A DNA stretch of 64,000 nt from Candidatus Caccoplasma merdavium (GTDB taxonomy: Bacteria > Bacteroidota > Bacteroidia > Bacteroidales > UBA11471): positions 1 to 64,000 of the forward strand of contig DVLI01000006.1 in assembly GCA_018715595.1 (NCBI GenBank), written 5' to 3'. Position 1 is the stretch's first letter, and every line of letters begins with the position of its first letter. Shown here piece by piece: positions 15,986 through 25,480 of this stretch. A program made the position numbers and the translations under genes. A model generated the notes under the pieces. The model was not told the DNA's origin and made no database searches. It saw nothing but the letters and a program-made list of their open reading frames with translations.

Positions 15986-17170
15986 ATGGAGAAAGAAAAA
16001 TTATGGACCCCGTCGTTCTTGGCCATCGGAGGAGGCAGTTTCCTGCTCTTCTTTGCCTTCTACCTGTTGTTGCCCATACTTCCGCTCTACCTCATGGAGC
16101 GTTTCGAAGCCAATGAGTCGGCCGTGGGCATGGTCTTGTCTCTCTACACCGTAACGGCGCTTTTCATGCGTCCGTTTGCCGGGTTCATGGTCGACACCTT
16201 CCCCCGGAAACGGTTGATGCTCATCTGTTATGCCGTGTTTACCTGCATCTTCGGCGGTTATCTGTTGGCGGCATCGATACTGACTTTTGCCATGATACGC
16301 GCCTTGCACGGCTTCTCTTTCGGCATCGTGAGTGTGGCCAACAGTACCGTGGCCATCGACGTCATGCCCTCGTCGCGCCGTGGCGAAGGTATCGGATATT
16401 TTGGGGTGTGCAGCAACCTGGCCATGGCCGTGGGGCCTACGGTCTCGCTCTATCTGCTCGAAGCCTCGCACAATTACGACACGATATTCTGGGTGTCGTT
16501 GCTCTCGTGCTGCGTGGGCTTTGTGCTGGTGACGACGGTGCGCGTGCCGGTCAAGGAACGGCAACCCCGGCCGGTGACCGACCACATCTCGTTCGACCGT
16601 TTTTTCCTCGTAAAAGGTACCTCGGGAGCCATCGCGGTGAGCATGCTCTCGTTCAGCTACGGCATGCTCTCGACCTACCTGGCCATCTATGGGAAAAACG
16701 AGGTGGGTATGGATTCGGGCACGGGCGTCTTTTTCATGCTCATGGCCTTCGGCCTCATCTTCTCCCGCCTTCTCTCGGGAAAATTCCTCAACAAGGGTTA
16801 CATCAACCGGCTCATACAGGTGGGCATCGTGATACTCTTTGTCGGCTATTCTCTCTTTATCTTTGTGAAGATGCCGGTCACCTATTACCTCTCGGCCGCG
16901 GTGCTGGGCATGGGGTATGGCTTTGTGTGCCCTTCGTTCCAAACCTATTTCATCAACCTGGCCGAGCACAACCAGCGGGGAACGGCCAACTCCACTTACC
17001 TCACCTCATGGGACTTGGGCGTGGGGCTTGGCGTGCTCATCGGCGGTGGTATTGCCGACATCTCCGACTACACGACCGCCTACACCGCTTCACTGGTGAT
17101 ACTTTTTGTCGGCTATTTCTTCTTTCGGTACATATCGGCACCCTATTTCACGCGACATAAGTTGCGCTGA
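15986..17170 (+). CDS. Major facilitator superfamily transporter
   Basis: 394 residues from the ATG at 15986, with twelve hydrophobic segments and the MFS signature between helices 2 and 3 (GFMVDTFPRKRLM). ANSTVAIDVMPSSRRGEGIGYFG is typical of drug/sugar exporter-like Bacteroidetes MFS proteins, seen here as SSRRGEGIGY. Substrate cannot be read from the sequence. It is monocistronic, with a TATCTTTG promoter upstream and about 170 bp to ftsX downstream. Confidence 0.85.
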   Translation: MEKEKLWTPSFLAIGGGSFLLFFAFYLLLPILPLYLMERFEANESAVGMVLSLYTVTALFMRPFAGFMVDTFPRKRLMLICYAVFTCIFGGYLLAASILTFAMIRALHGFSFGIVSVANSTVAIDVMPSSRRGEGIGYFGVCSNLAMAVGPTVSLYLLEASHNYDTIFWVSLLSCCVGFVLVTTVRVPVKERQPRPVTDHISFDRFFLVKGTSGAIAVSMLSFSYGMLSTYLAIYGKNEVGMDSGTGVFFMLMAFGLIFSRLLSGKFLNKGYINRLIQVGIVILFVGYSLFIFVKMPVTYYLSAAVLGMGYGFVCPSFQTYFINLAEHNQRGTANSTYLTSWDLGVGLGVLIGGGIADISDYTTAYTASLVILFVGYFFFRYISAPYFTRHKLR

Positions 17171-17339
17171 AAGAGCGGATATTGTGTTAAAAAAACTGAA
17201 TACCAGGCGGTAATTCCATATATTATTTGTTCTTTTGCCTGAAATTACGGGTAGAATTGTCTTCGCTTTGCCGAGAAATGCCTCGGAGGGTTCTCCCGTT
17301 AGAAATAAATGCGTTGCCCGGAGAAGGCGATAAAAGAAC

Positions 17340-18221
17340 ATGGCGAAATCGAAAAAGAAAAAATACAACTCGTTTTTCGGAGCGCGACTCACGTCGACCA
17401 TCAGCACCTCCCTGGTGCTTTTCCTCTTGGGGATAATCGCCCTCATGGGGGGCGTTGCCACACAACTCACCCACTATGTGCGTGAAAACATGGGCTTCTC
17501 GGTCGTCCTAGACGAAAACGTTACCGATGCCCAGATAAAAACGTTGGAAAAACGTCTTTCGGCCGCCCCGTATGCCCGGCAGGTGCATTTCATTTCCAAG
17601 GCCGACGCCCTGCGCGAGCTCTACATCGAGCTGGGCGAAAACCCCGAAGACCTCTTGGGTTACAATCCGCTGCGTCCCTCGTTCGAGGTGAAGTTGCACA
17701 GCGACTATGCCGATGCGGCATATTTGGCTCAAATCGACAAGAACCTGCGCAGCGCCTATTCCTACGTCGAAAATGTCTCCTATCAGAAAGACCTCATAGA
17801 GCTGGTCAATGACAATTTGCGTCTCATCGGTCTCATACTCGTGGGTATAGCCCTTGTCATGACCATCATATCGGTGGTGCTTATTGCCAACACCGTGAGC
17901 CTGGTGGCCTACTCCAAGCGATTCTTGCTGCACACCATGGAGCTGGTCGGCGCCACGCCGGCTTTTATCCGCCGGCCCTTTGTGCGTTCGCATGTCGTCG
18001 ACGGCATCTTCGGCGCACTTATTGCCAATGCTTTGTTGGGCGGGGTGCTTTACTACATGAGCCGCGAATTGACCGGTTTTGCCTCGTTGCTCGACAGGGA
18101 GATGCTGCTTGTCATCGGGGCGGGCATCGTGCTGGTGGGCATCGTGCTCTCCTACCTGGCCGCCCGCATCGCCGTGCGGCGTTACCTGCGTACCGACCGG
18201 GACAAACTTTATTATATGTAA
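17340..18221 (+). CDS. ftsX: Cell division ABC permease FtsX
   Basis: 293 residues. One N-terminal transmembrane helix (about 22-44) is followed by an extracytoplasmic domain (45-165), then three helices (about 170-195, 220-240, 258-280): the FtsX topology. With FtsE it controls peptidoglycan hydrolases at the septum. ftsE is not adjacent in this window. The gene begins a plus-strand run with DUF3098, uppP, truB, queA and folK, an order common in Bacteroidetes. A TATTATTTG near 17221 is a near-consensus promoter. Confidence 0.9.
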   Translation: MAKSKKKKYNSFFGARLTSTISTSLVLFLLGIIALMGGVATQLTHYVRENMGFSVVLDENVTDAQIKTLEKRLSAAPYARQVHFISKADALRELYIELGENPEDLLGYNPLRPSFEVKLHSDYADAAYLAQIDKNLRSAYSYVENVSYQKDLIELVNDNLRLIGLILVGIALVMTIISVVLIANTVSLVAYSKRFLLHTMELVGATPAFIRRPFVRSHVVDGIFGALIANALLGGVLYYMSRELTGFASLLDREMLLVIGAGIVLVGIVLSYLAARIAVRRYLRTDRDKLYYM

Positions 18222-18246
18222 ATCATAAACTCGTAATCGAATAAAA

Positions 18247-18546
18247 ATGAAAACAGGAAGAGTCGTTTCTCCCCTCACCGGGAAAAAAACAGAAAAAACC
18301 GACCCCCGGCTTTTTGCCCTCGGACGTAGCAACTTGAAGTTGATTGCCGCAGCCTTCGCCGTGATTATCATAGGCTTTGTGTTGATGGCCGGCCCCGGTT
18401 CCACTCCCGAGCATTACAATCCCGACATTTTCAGTTTCCGGCGCATCGTCCTGGCTCCGACGATTTCCTTCCTCGGATTTGTTTTCATGGTGTTTGCCAT
18501 TCTCTACAAGGACCCCGAAAAAAAACATAATACCGATAAAGAATGA
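18247..18546 (+). CDS. DUF3098 membrane protein
   Basis: 99 residues, with two transmembrane helices (about 29-47 and 70-88) separated by a short loop carrying RRIVLAP. This is the Bacteroidetes DUF3098 family, nearly always found between ftsX and uppP. Function unknown; its context suggests a role in envelope growth. Its stop overlaps the uppP start (ATGA at 18543-18546), giving translational coupling. Confidence 0.85.
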   Translation: MKTGRVVSPLTGKKTEKTDPRLFALGRSNLKLIAAAFAVIIIGFVLMAGPGSTPEHYNPDIFSFRRIVLAPTISFLGFVFMVFAILYKDPEKKHNTDKE

Positions 18547-19340
18547 CGTGGCTCGACGCTTTGTGGCTGGGACTCTTGCAGGGTCTCACCGAATACCTTC
18601 CCGTGAGCAGCAGCGGGCATCTCGAAATAGCCAACACCCTCTTGGGTATCCAGGGTAGCGACAACCTCACTTTCGCCGTGGTGGTGCATGCCGCCACGGT
18701 GTGCAGCACGCTGGTGGTGTTGTGGCGCGAGATTGCCGGGCTCTTTGCCGGTGTGTTCCGTTTTCGCTGGAACGAAGAGACACAGTATGTGGCCAAGATT
18801 TTCCTTTCGATGATTCCCGTGGGCATCGTGGGGCTCTTCTTCAAGGAAGAGGTTGAGAGTGTTTTCGGCAACGGCCTGCTCGTTGTCGGCATCATGCTTC
18901 TCGTCACGGCGTTGTTGCTCACCTTTGCCCACTATGCCCGTCCCCGCCGGAAAGAGAAAATTTCCTACAAGGACGCCATCATCATCGGTCTGGCGCAAGC
19001 CTGTGCCGTGATGCCGGGACTCTCTCGTTCGGGTACGACGATTGCCACCGGCCTCATGCTGGGTGACAAGAAAGAACAGGTGGCCCGTTTCTCGTTCCTC
19101 ATGGTGATAATCCCCATACTCGGCGAGGCTCTCCTCGAACTGATGAAGGGGGAGTTCTCTCCGGCCGAATCGGGAATTTCCGTCTCGGCCATGATTGTCG
19201 GATTCCTGGCTGCTTTTGTCTCGGGCTGCGTGGCCTGCAAATGGATGCTCCGTTTGGTGCAGAACGGCAAGCTCGTGTGGTTTGCCCTCTATTGTGTGCT
19301 CATGGCCGCCTTCTGCATCGGCCATTCGTTGCTGGCCTGA
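18543..19340 (+). CDS. uppP: Undecaprenyl-diphosphate phosphatase
   Basis: 265 residues, multi-spanning. The BacA/UppP signatures are seen: [19 protein letters not shown] near the N-terminus (active-site Glu in [13 protein letters not shown]) and [13 protein letters not shown] (about residue 158). It converts undecaprenyl diphosphate to the monophosphate on the outer face of the inner membrane, recycling the lipid carrier for peptidoglycan. It overlaps DUF3098 by four bases. Confidence 0.94.
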   Translation: MTWLDALWLGLLQGLTEYLPVSSSGHLEIANTLLGIQGSDNLTFAVVVHAATVCSTLVVLWREIAGLFAGVFRFRWNEETQYVAKIFLSMIPVGIVGLFFKEEVESVFGNGLLVVGIMLLVTALLLTFAHYARPRRKEKISYKDAIIIGLAQACAVMPGLSRSGTTIATGLMLGDKKEQVARFSFLMVIIPILGEALLELMKGEFSPAESGISVSAMIVGFLAAFVSGCVACKWMLRLVQNGKLVWFALYCVLMAAFCIGHSLLA

Positions 19341-19388
19341 ACCTGTGAACGGCTCCTCCCGGGGGAGCTATGATTTAGAAAAGAGAAG

Positions 19389-20129
19389 ATGGATTTTCAA
19401 GAAGGGGAGATATTATATTTCGACAAGCCGTTGCATTGGACCTCGTTCAAGCTCGTGAAGACGCTGCGCAACACCATATCCCGTGCCTACGGCCTCAAAA
19501 AAATCAAGGTAGGACATGCCGGCACGCTCGACCCGCTGGCTTCGGGTGTCATGATTGTCTGCACGGGAAAGGCCACAAAGCTCATCGAGAGTTTCCAGTA
19601 TCAGACCAAAGAATATGTTGCCACCCTGCGCCTCGGCGCCACGACACCGTCGCACGACCTCGAAACCGAAATCGATGCCACCTATCCCACCGGGCACATC
19701 ACCCGTGAGTTGGTGGAGCAGACGTTGACCCGCTTTGTCGGCACCATCAGCCAGGTACCGCCGGCTTTCTCGGCCTGCAAGGTCGATGGCCGCCGGGCTT
19801 ACAGAATGGCCCGTAAGGGGCAGGCCGTGGAGCTCAAACCCAAAGAGTTGGTCATCGACGAAATAGAGTTGCTCGATTTCACCCCCGACACCTTGCGCAT
19901 ACGCATCGTGTGCAGCAAGGGCACTTACATACGCGCCTTGGCCCGTGACCTGGGCGAGGCATTGGGCAGCGGCGCACACCTCATAGGGCTGGTGCGCACC
20001 CGGGTGGGCGATGTGACCCTCGACCGTTGCCTCTCGGTCGACGACATCGACCGCGTCGTTGCCGAGTCGCTTGCCCGGCAGGCCGAAATCCCTCCCGCCG
20101 AAGAATCGAAAAATCAACAAACCGAATAA
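19389..20129 (+). CDS. truB: tRNA pseudouridine(55) synthase
   Basis: 246 residues. VGHAGTLDPLASGVM (about 39-53) holds the catalytic Asp in GTLDPLA. KGTYIRALARDLG is the second TruB motif. It makes pseudouridine 55 in the T-loop of tRNAs. It begins 48 bp after uppP and ends four bases before queA, consistent with one operon. The C-terminus is short, without the extra PUA domain of E. coli TruB, as in many Bacteroidetes. Confidence 0.94.
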   Translation: MDFQEGEILYFDKPLHWTSFKLVKTLRNTISRAYGLKKIKVGHAGTLDPLASGVMIVCTGKATKLIESFQYQTKEYVATLRLGATTPSHDLETEIDATYPTGHITRELVEQTLTRFVGTISQVPPAFSACKVDGRRAYRMARKGQAVELKPKELVIDEIELLDFTPDTLRIRIVCSKGTYIRALARDLGEALGSGAHLIGLVRTRVGDVTLDRCLSVDDIDRVVAESLARQAEIPPAEESKNQQTE

Positions 20130-20132
20130 GAT

Positions 20133-21182
20133 ATGAAGTTATCGCAGTTCAAGTTCAAACTCACCGAAGAGCAGATTGCCAAGTATCCGGCCAAAAACCG
20201 CGACGAGTCGCGCCTCATGGTGGTCAATCGCAAAACCGGTACGATAGAGCATTGCATCTTCAAGGAGATTATCAACTATTTCGACGAACACGACCTTTTC
20301 GTCTTCAACGATACCCGCGTGTTTCCCGCCCTGCTCTATGGAAACAAGGAGAAAACCGGCGCCAAAATCGAGGTTTTCCTCCTGCGCGAGCTCAACGAAG
20401 AACATCGCCTGTGGGACGTGCTGGTAGACCCTGCCCGCAAAATCCGCATCGGCAACAAACTCTATTTCGGCGAGGACGACTCGATGGTGGCCGAGGTAAT
20501 CGACAACACCACCTCGCGAGGTCGCACGCTGCGTTTCCTCTTCGACGGTACGCACGAAGAGTTCAAGGAGGCGCTCTACAAACTCGGTGAGCCGCCTCTT
20601 CCCCGTTACATCAACCGTCCCTCGGAACCCGAAGACTTTGAACGTTATCAGACCATCTTCGCCCGCAACGAAGGCGCCGTCGTGGCCCCTGCCGCCGGCC
20701 TCCATTTCAGCCGCGAATTGATGAAACGCATGGAGATAAAGGGCATCGACTCGGCGTTCCTCACCCTCCATTCGGGACTCGGCAACTTCCGCGAAATCGA
20801 TGTCGAGGACCTTACCAAGCACAAGATGGACTCGGAACAGATGATTGTCACCCCCGAGATGGTGGAGATTGTCAACCATGCCAAGGACGAGGCACGCCAT
20901 GTGTGCGCCGTGGGTACCTCGGTGATGCGAGCCATCGAGAGCACCGTCAGCACCGACGGTCACATGAAACCGTATGACGGCTGGACCAACAAGTTTATTT
21001 TCCCGCCTTACGACTTCACCGTTGCCACCAGTCTCGTCACCAATTTCCACATGCCCTATTCGACCATGCTCATGATGGTGGCCGCCTTCGGCGGATATGA
21101 ACTGGTCTTTGAGGCGTACGAGACGGCCCTCAAAGAGGGGTATCATTTCGGCGCGTACGGCGACGCCATGCTCATTCTCTGA
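20133..21182 (+). CDS. queA: S-adenosylmethionine:tRNA ribosyltransferase-isomerase
   Basis: 349 residues, full length for QueA. Conserved segments include [30 protein letters not shown] and [18 protein letters not shown]. It transfers and isomerises the ribose of SAM onto preQ1-tRNA to give epoxyqueuosine. It follows truB by three bases and precedes folK by four, so the two tRNA modification genes are expressed together. Confidence 0.95.
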   Translation: MKLSQFKFKLTEEQIAKYPAKNRDESRLMVVNRKTGTIEHCIFKEIINYFDEHDLFVFNDTRVFPALLYGNKEKTGAKIEVFLLRELNEEHRLWDVLVDPARKIRIGNKLYFGEDDSMVAEVIDNTTSRGRTLRFLFDGTHEEFKEALYKLGEPPLPRYINRPSEPEDFERYQTIFARNEGAVVAPAAGLHFSRELMKRMEIKGIDSAFLTLHSGLGNFREIDVEDLTKHKMDSEQMIVTPEMVEIVNHAKDEARHVCAVGTSVMRAIESTVSTDGHMKPYDGWTNKFIFPPYDFTVATSLVTNFHMPYSTMLMMVAAFGGYELVFEAYETALKEGYHFGAYGDAMLIL

Positions 21183-21186
21183 CCTT

Positions 21187-21648
21187 ATGGCCACCGCCTA
21201 CCTGTCGCTCGGCTCCAATCTCGGCGACCGCCTCCGGCTCATACAGGAGGCGGTCGCCGCTCTTACGGTCGAGGCCGGCCCCGTGACGGCTCTCTCGTCG
21301 CTTTACGAGACCGAGCCGTGGGGATTCTCCTCGCCGCATCGTTTTCTCAACGTGGCTCTCGCTCTCGAAACCACCCTCTCTCCCGAAATCCTGCTTGCCG
21401 TGACGCAGCGCATCGAGCGCGACCTGGGTCGCACGCACAAAAGTGTCGACGGCCGGTATGCCGACCGCACCATCGACATCGACCTGCTTTTTGTGGGCGA
21501 TGCCGTGCTCGACACGCCGGCTCTCACCCTGCCGCACCCCCGGCTCCATCTGCGGCGGTTTGTCCTCGAACCCCTTTGCGAAATTGCCCCGGCGTTGCTT
21601 CACCCCCTGTTGCGGAAGAGTGTGTCGCAGCTCCTCGCGGAGCTCTGA
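21187..21648 (+). CDS. folK: 2-amino-4-hydroxy-6-hydroxymethyldihydropteridine pyrophosphokinase
   Basis: 153 residues from the ATG at 21187. An upstream in-frame start lies within queA and is rejected. SLGSNLGDR near the start and RTIDIDLLFVG (about 96-106) are the HPPK signatures; the two Asp in DIDLL bind magnesium. It pyrophosphorylates the pterin precursor in folate synthesis. It is the last gene of the ftsX operon and is followed by a long hairpin. Confidence 0.93.
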   Translation: MATAYLSLGSNLGDRLRLIQEAVAALTVEAGPVTALSSLYETEPWGFSSPHRFLNVALALETTLSPEILLAVTQRIERDLGRTHKSVDGRYADRTIDIDLLFVGDAVLDTPALTLPHPRLHLRRFVLEPLCEIAPALLHPLLRKSVSQLLAEL

Positions 21649-21672
21649 GAGCCTGTTTTTCCCTGTGGATAT

Positions 21673-21722
21673 GACAATCCCCGCCCCAAACAATCATCTT
21701 GTTTGGGGCGGGGATTGTCTTA
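21673..21722. terminator. Long hairpin between folK and miaB
   Basis: Perfect 21-bp inverted repeat (21673-21693 with 21699-21719) with a 5-nt loop. The T tract is weak on both strands, so termination efficiency is uncertain, but the site lies between convergent genes. Confidence 0.7.
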
Positions 21723-21809
21723 CGGAGGAGGTCGGACCCCCTTTCCTGCATCGGTAGGTGCCGTGACTCCCTGCCGGGGGGGGTGAGCCTCGTGAGGAGG
21801 GAGGTGAGG

Positions 21810-23141
21810 TCAGGCCACCACTTCACCGAGGAGGGTGGCCGAGGAGGCTTCGGTGATGCGCACGGGCACGAGGTCGCCGGCCTTGACGTCTTCGGTGCGG
21901 GGGAAGACCACCATCTTGTTTTGTTGCGTGCGGCCGCACAGCTGTTCGCGGGAGCGGCGCGAGAAACCCTCGACGAGCACCTCGAAGGTGCGGCCTATGT
22001 CGCGACGGTTGCTTTCGAGCGAGAGGTCGTTTTGCAGGTCGATCATGCGTTGCAGGCGCTCTATCTTCACCTCTTCGGGCACGTCGTCGGGCAGGTTGCG
22101 GGCGGCGTAGGTGCCGGGGCGTTCGGAGTATTTGAAGAGGAACGAGCTGTCGAATCCCACTTCGCGCATGAGCGAGAGGGTCTCTTCAAACTCCGCTTCG
22201 CTCTCGGAGTGGAAGCCGGCAAAGAGGTCGCTCGAAATGCCGCAGTCGGGCAGTATGCGGCGTATGGCGGCAATGCGGTCGAGGTACCATTCGCGCGTGT
22301 ATTTGCGGTTCATCAGGGCGAGAATGCGGTTGTTGCCCGACTGCACCGGCAGGTGTATGTGGCGGCACAGGTTGGGATACCGGGCGATGGTGCGCAGGGT
22401 CTCGTCGCTCATGTCTTTGGGGTGCGAGGTGGTGAAGCGTATGCGCATGTCGGGAGCCGCTTCGGCCACGATGGCGAGCAGGGCGGGGAAGTTGATGACG
22501 CGGCCGTCGGCCTCGGTGAAGTGGTAGGAGTTGACGTTCTGTCCCAGCAGGGTGGCCTCCTTGAAGCCTTGGCGGCGCAGTTCTTGCAACTCCTGCAAGA
22601 TGCTTTCGGGCTCACGGCTGCGTTCGCGGCCGCGGGTGTAGGGCACGATGCAGTAGGAACAGAAGTTGTTGCAGCCCCGCATGATGGAGATGAAGCCCGA
22701 TATGCGGTTGGCACCGATGCGGGTGGGAATCACCTGCTTGTAGGTTTCGGTGGTCGAGAGTTCCACGTTGATGGCTTTCTCGCCGTTCTCGACCGAGGCC
22801 ACCAGGTGGGGCAGGTCGAGGTAGGCGTCGGGGCCTACGACGAGGTCGGCGTGGTGTTCGCTCAGGAGCGACTCTTTCACCCGTTCGGCCATGCAGCCGA
22901 GCACGCCCACGATGAGGCGCCGGTTTTTGCGGCGCAGCGAGTTGAAATATTGCAGGCGGGAGACAACCCGTTGCTCGGCATTGTCGCGTATCGAGCAGGT
23001 GTTTACAAAAATGGCGTCGGCCTCTTCGATGTTGTCGCACAAGGCATAACCGGCCATCTTCATGATGGAGGCGACCACTTCGCTGTCGGCCATGTTCATT
23101 TGGCAACCGTATGTCTCGATAAAGAGTTTTTTTTCGTTCAT
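21810..23141 (-). CDS. miaB: tRNA-2-methylthio-N6-dimethylallyladenosine synthase
   Basis: 443 residues from the ATG at 23141. The N-terminal UPF0004 domain has three cluster Cys (in TYGCQMN, NTCSIRDN and GVLGCMAE). The radical SAM domain has CNNFCSYC (CxxxCxxC), and a C-terminal TRAM domain ends the protein. It adds the methylthio group to A37 of tRNAs reading UNN codons. A minus-strand CATATTTG just upstream (near 23168-23175) is the likely -7 element. An extended 455-residue start is possible but less likely. Confidence 0.94.
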   Translation of the reverse strand: MNEKKLFIETYGCQMNMADSEVVASIMKMAGYALCDNIEEADAIFVNTCSIRDNAEQRVVSRLQYFNSLRRKNRRLIVGVLGCMAERVKESLLSEHHADLVVGPDAYLDLPHLVASVENGEKAINVELSTTETYKQVIPTRIGANRISGFISIMRGCNNFCSYCIVPYTRGRERSREPESILQELQELRRQGFKEATLLGQNVNSYHFTEADGRVINFPALLAIVAEAAPDMRIRFTTSHPKDMSDETLRTIARYPNLCRHIHLPVQSGNNRILALMNRKYTREWYLDRIAAIRRILPDCGISSDLFAGFHSESEAEFEETLSLMREVGFDSSFLFKYSERPGTYAARNLPDDVPEEVKIERLQRMIDLQNDLSLESNRRDIGRTFEVLVEGFSRRSREQLCGRTQQNKMVVFPRTEDVKAGDLVPVRITEASSATLLGEVVA

Positions 23142-23286
23142 GGGCACGTTTTTATGATGAGGGGGCAAATATGACAAAAAACTTTTACAGGAAGAATATT
23201 TATTCGAATTTCCTTATTTTTTCAATGATTTGAAGGCTTTTTTATGAAAAAATGCTCTAAAAAGTTTGCATTAGAAAGAAAATTAT
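23142..23286. other. Intergenic region between miaB and small RNA promoter
   Basis: AT-rich non-coding DNA carrying the divergent miaB promoter and the -33 element TTTGC (23265-23269) of the plus-strand promoter. Nothing else recognised. Confidence 0.55.
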
Positions 23287-23294
23287 TATCTTTG
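23287..23294 (+). promoter_or_regulatory. -7 promoter element of the 23.3-kb short transcript
   Basis: TATCTTTG with TTTGC at 23265-23269 forms one of the best Bacteroidetes promoters in the window. Confidence 0.75.
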
Positions 23295-23300
23295 CCGTAA

Positions 23301-23379
23301 CTTCATATGAAATTTTTTCATAGTTAAGGTTTAGGTTAAATTCGTTTAGGGTGGTTGTGAAACCGCCCTAAATTTTTTG
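23301..23379 (+). ncRNA. Short terminated transcript: small RNA or attenuator leader
   Basis: The predicted transcript begins near 23301 and reaches a terminator only about 75 nt later. It contains a six-codon frame (23307-23327, MKFFHS) beginning almost at the 5' end, then a hairpin and T tract. It may be a stand-alone small RNA or a leader that attenuates expression of the membrane protein/CoA-transferase genes downstream. No family recognised. Confidence 0.45.
23345..23379 (+). terminator. Intrinsic terminator inside the leader
   Basis: 12-bp stem (23345-23356 with 23361-23372, one G-T pair), GTGA loop, then six T residues. It lies 70 bp before the next gene, not after one. Confidence 0.75.
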
Positions 23380-23447
23380 TGTAGGCAGGAATTTTGTTTT
23401 TCAAGAGACAATATGTAATTTTACACGGACAAAAATACAAAAAAGCG

Positions 23448-23957
23448 ATGGATAATCTGTGGGTTTATCTGATACTTATTTTTGGCTATGTCGGATATTC
23501 GCTGGTGAAGAGCGCCCGCAAGCAGCGTGAAGAGTCGCAGCAGTCGTCTCGTGCGTTGGAGGACGAGCAAGAGGCGTTGCCAATCGGTGACGATGAATTG
23601 TTGCGGCTGTTGCAGGGCGAGATGCCTTCGCTCCGTGAGAAGAAAGGCGTTGCAAGACAAACCGCCCCCGCTCCTGCCGAGCCGCTTCCCGTCAAAAAGA
23701 AGCCCGCTCCGTTCCTCCCGGGAGAGTTGTCGCAGGCCTCCAAGCCGGCACGCGAAGCCCGCGAGTCGTTTTTGCGAAAAGTCTCGCAGGCCAAGCCCGA
23801 AGCCGTTGCCCCGGCAACCGGGGCCGAATATGGCGGGACTCCTGTGGTGCCGCCTCCTGCCGAGGCCGACGCGAATGAAGAATCGCGCCCCGAAATGACC
23901 ATCGAGGAGTGGCGGAAAGCCGTTATTGCATCGGAAATATTAAATCGGAAATATTAG
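23448..23957 (+). CDS. Membrane-anchored hypothetical protein
   Basis: 169 residues from the ATG at 23448. One N-terminal transmembrane helix (about 4-20) precedes a charged, Pro/Ala/Lys-rich tail with no clear fold and a conserved-looking C-terminal EMTIEEWRKAVIASEIL. Such proteins precede the CoA-transferase gene in Bacteroidales; function unknown. It is 15 bp upstream of the CoA-transferase and probably co-transcribed, under possible control by the terminated leader. Confidence 0.65.
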   Translation: MDNLWVYLILIFGYVGYSLVKSARKQREESQQSSRALEDEQEALPIGDDELLRLLQGEMPSLREKKGVARQTAPAPAEPLPVKKKPAPFLPGELSQASKPAREARESFLRKVSQAKPEAVAPATGAEYGGTPVVPPPAEADANEESRPEMTIEEWRKAVIASEILNRKY

Positions 23958-23972
23958 AAAGACAATACAAGT

Positions 23973-25466
23973 ATGAGTTTTAAAGTAATTTCGGCCGAAG
24001 AGGCCGCTTTGCATGTAAAGAATGATGATAACGTGGGCTTTGGCGGATTTACTGCCGCAGGAACTCCCAAGGTGGTTCCCGAAGCCATTGCCCGCCGTGC
24101 CGAAGAAGAACATGCCGCCGGCCGGCCTTTCCGCATCGGTGTCTTCACCGGAGCATCGACCAGTGACCATCTCGACGGAGCTTTGGCACGCGCCAAAGCC
24201 ATCAAATTTCGCACCCCCTACCAGTCGTGTCCCGATTCGCGGGCGGCCATCAACGCGGGGGAGATTTCTTATTGCGACGTGCATCTTTCGGAGTTGGCCC
24301 AGATGTTGCGCTATGGTTTCCTGGGAAAAATCGACGTGGCCGTCATCGAGGCTTCGTCGGTGACCGATGACGGGAAAATTTACCTCGGTCCCGGTGTGGG
24401 TATCGCCCCTACCGTATGCCAGTTGGCCGGTAAGATTATCATCGAACTCAATGCCCATAACCCCAAAGAGTTGGCCGGTTTCCACGACATCTACCAGCCG
24501 GCCGACCCCCCTTATCGTCGCGAGATACCCGTCTATCGCCCCTCCGACCGCGTGGGTGTGCCCTATATCCAAGTCGACCCGGCCAAGATTGTGGGCATCG
24601 TCGAGACCAATCTCCCCGACGGCGTGAAGGAGTTTGCCCCGAGCGATGAGGTGACGATGAGCATCGGCCGCAACGTGAGCGACTTCCTCACCGCGCAGCT
24701 TCAAGCCGGCCTTATCCCCCAGGAATTCCTGCCCATACAGTCGGGCGTGGGCAACATTGCCAATGCCGTGTTGGGATTCCTCGGCAAGAACCCCCATATC
24801 CCGCCTTTCCAGATGTATACCGAGGTGATACAGGACTCGGTCATCGGCCTTTTGCGAGAAGGGCGTTGCACCTTTGCCAGCAGTTGTTCGCTCACGGTGA
24901 GCGACAAGGTGATGCAGGAGGTGTATGGCAATCTCGACTTCTTCCGCGACAAGATCGTGTTGCGTCCCGGTGAAATCAGCAACAACCCCGAGTTGGTGCG
25001 CCGCATGGGACTTATCACCATCAACACCGCCCTCGAAGCCGACATCTTCGGCAACGTGAACAGTACCCATGTCACCGGTACCAAGATGATGAACGGTATC
25101 GGCGGTTCGGGCGACTTCACCCGCAACGCCTACATCTCGATATTTACCTGCCCCTCGGTGGCCAAGGGCGGCAAAATCAGCGCCATCGTGCCCATGGTTT
25201 CGCATCTCGACCACAGTGAACACTCCGTCAACGTGATTGTTACGGAATATGGCGTGGCCGATTTGCGGGGCAAGAATCCTCGTGAACGTGCCGAGCTCAT
25301 CATCGAAAATTGTGCACACCCCATGTATCGCCCCCTGCTGCGAGAATATCTTTCTCTCGGGAAAAAAAGTCATACGCCGCACTGTCTTCCCGCCGCGTAC
25401 GCCTTCCACGAAGAGTTCCTCCGTTCGGGCGACATGGCGCAGACGTCGTTTGCCGCATATAAATAA
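23973..25466 (+). CDS. Acetyl-CoA hydrolase/transferase family protein (succinyl-CoA:acetate type)
   Basis: 497 residues, two-domain class I CoA-transferase. MYTEVIQDSV (about residue 285) carries the probable catalytic Glu that forms the CoA thioester, and GIGGSGDFTRNA and EYGVADLRGK are family signatures. Relatives (AarC, ScpC) move CoA between succinate and acetate or propionate. In this lineage that fits the succinate/propionate fermentation to which MeaB (42702) also belongs. Hydrolase versus transferase cannot be settled by sequence alone. Confidence 0.88.
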   Translation: MSFKVISAEEAALHVKNDDNVGFGGFTAAGTPKVVPEAIARRAEEEHAAGRPFRIGVFTGASTSDHLDGALARAKAIKFRTPYQSCPDSRAAINAGEISYCDVHLSELAQMLRYGFLGKIDVAVIEASSVTDDGKIYLGPGVGIAPTVCQLAGKIIIELNAHNPKELAGFHDIYQPADPPYRREIPVYRPSDRVGVPYIQVDPAKIVGIVETNLPDGVKEFAPSDEVTMSIGRNVSDFLTAQLQAGLIPQEFLPIQSGVGNIANAVLGFLGKNPHIPPFQMYTEVIQDSVIGLLREGRCTFASSCSLTVSDKVMQEVYGNLDFFRDKIVLRPGEISNNPELVRRMGLITINTALEADIFGNVNSTHVTGTKMMNGIGGSGDFTRNAYISIFTCPSVAKGGKISAIVPMVSHLDHSEHSVNVIVTEYGVADLRGKNPRERAELIIENCAHPMYRPLLREYLSLGKKSHTPHCLPAAYAFHEEFLRSGDMAQTSFAAYK

Positions 25467-25480
25467 TTCCCCGGCCGACG

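Noticed and set aside
21699-23174. 491-codon plus-strand open frame opposite miaB
   Set aside because: It mirrors miaB in a GC-rich region, has low-complexity Val/Gly/His-rich product and no family resemblance; miaB on the minus strand has every catalytic motif.
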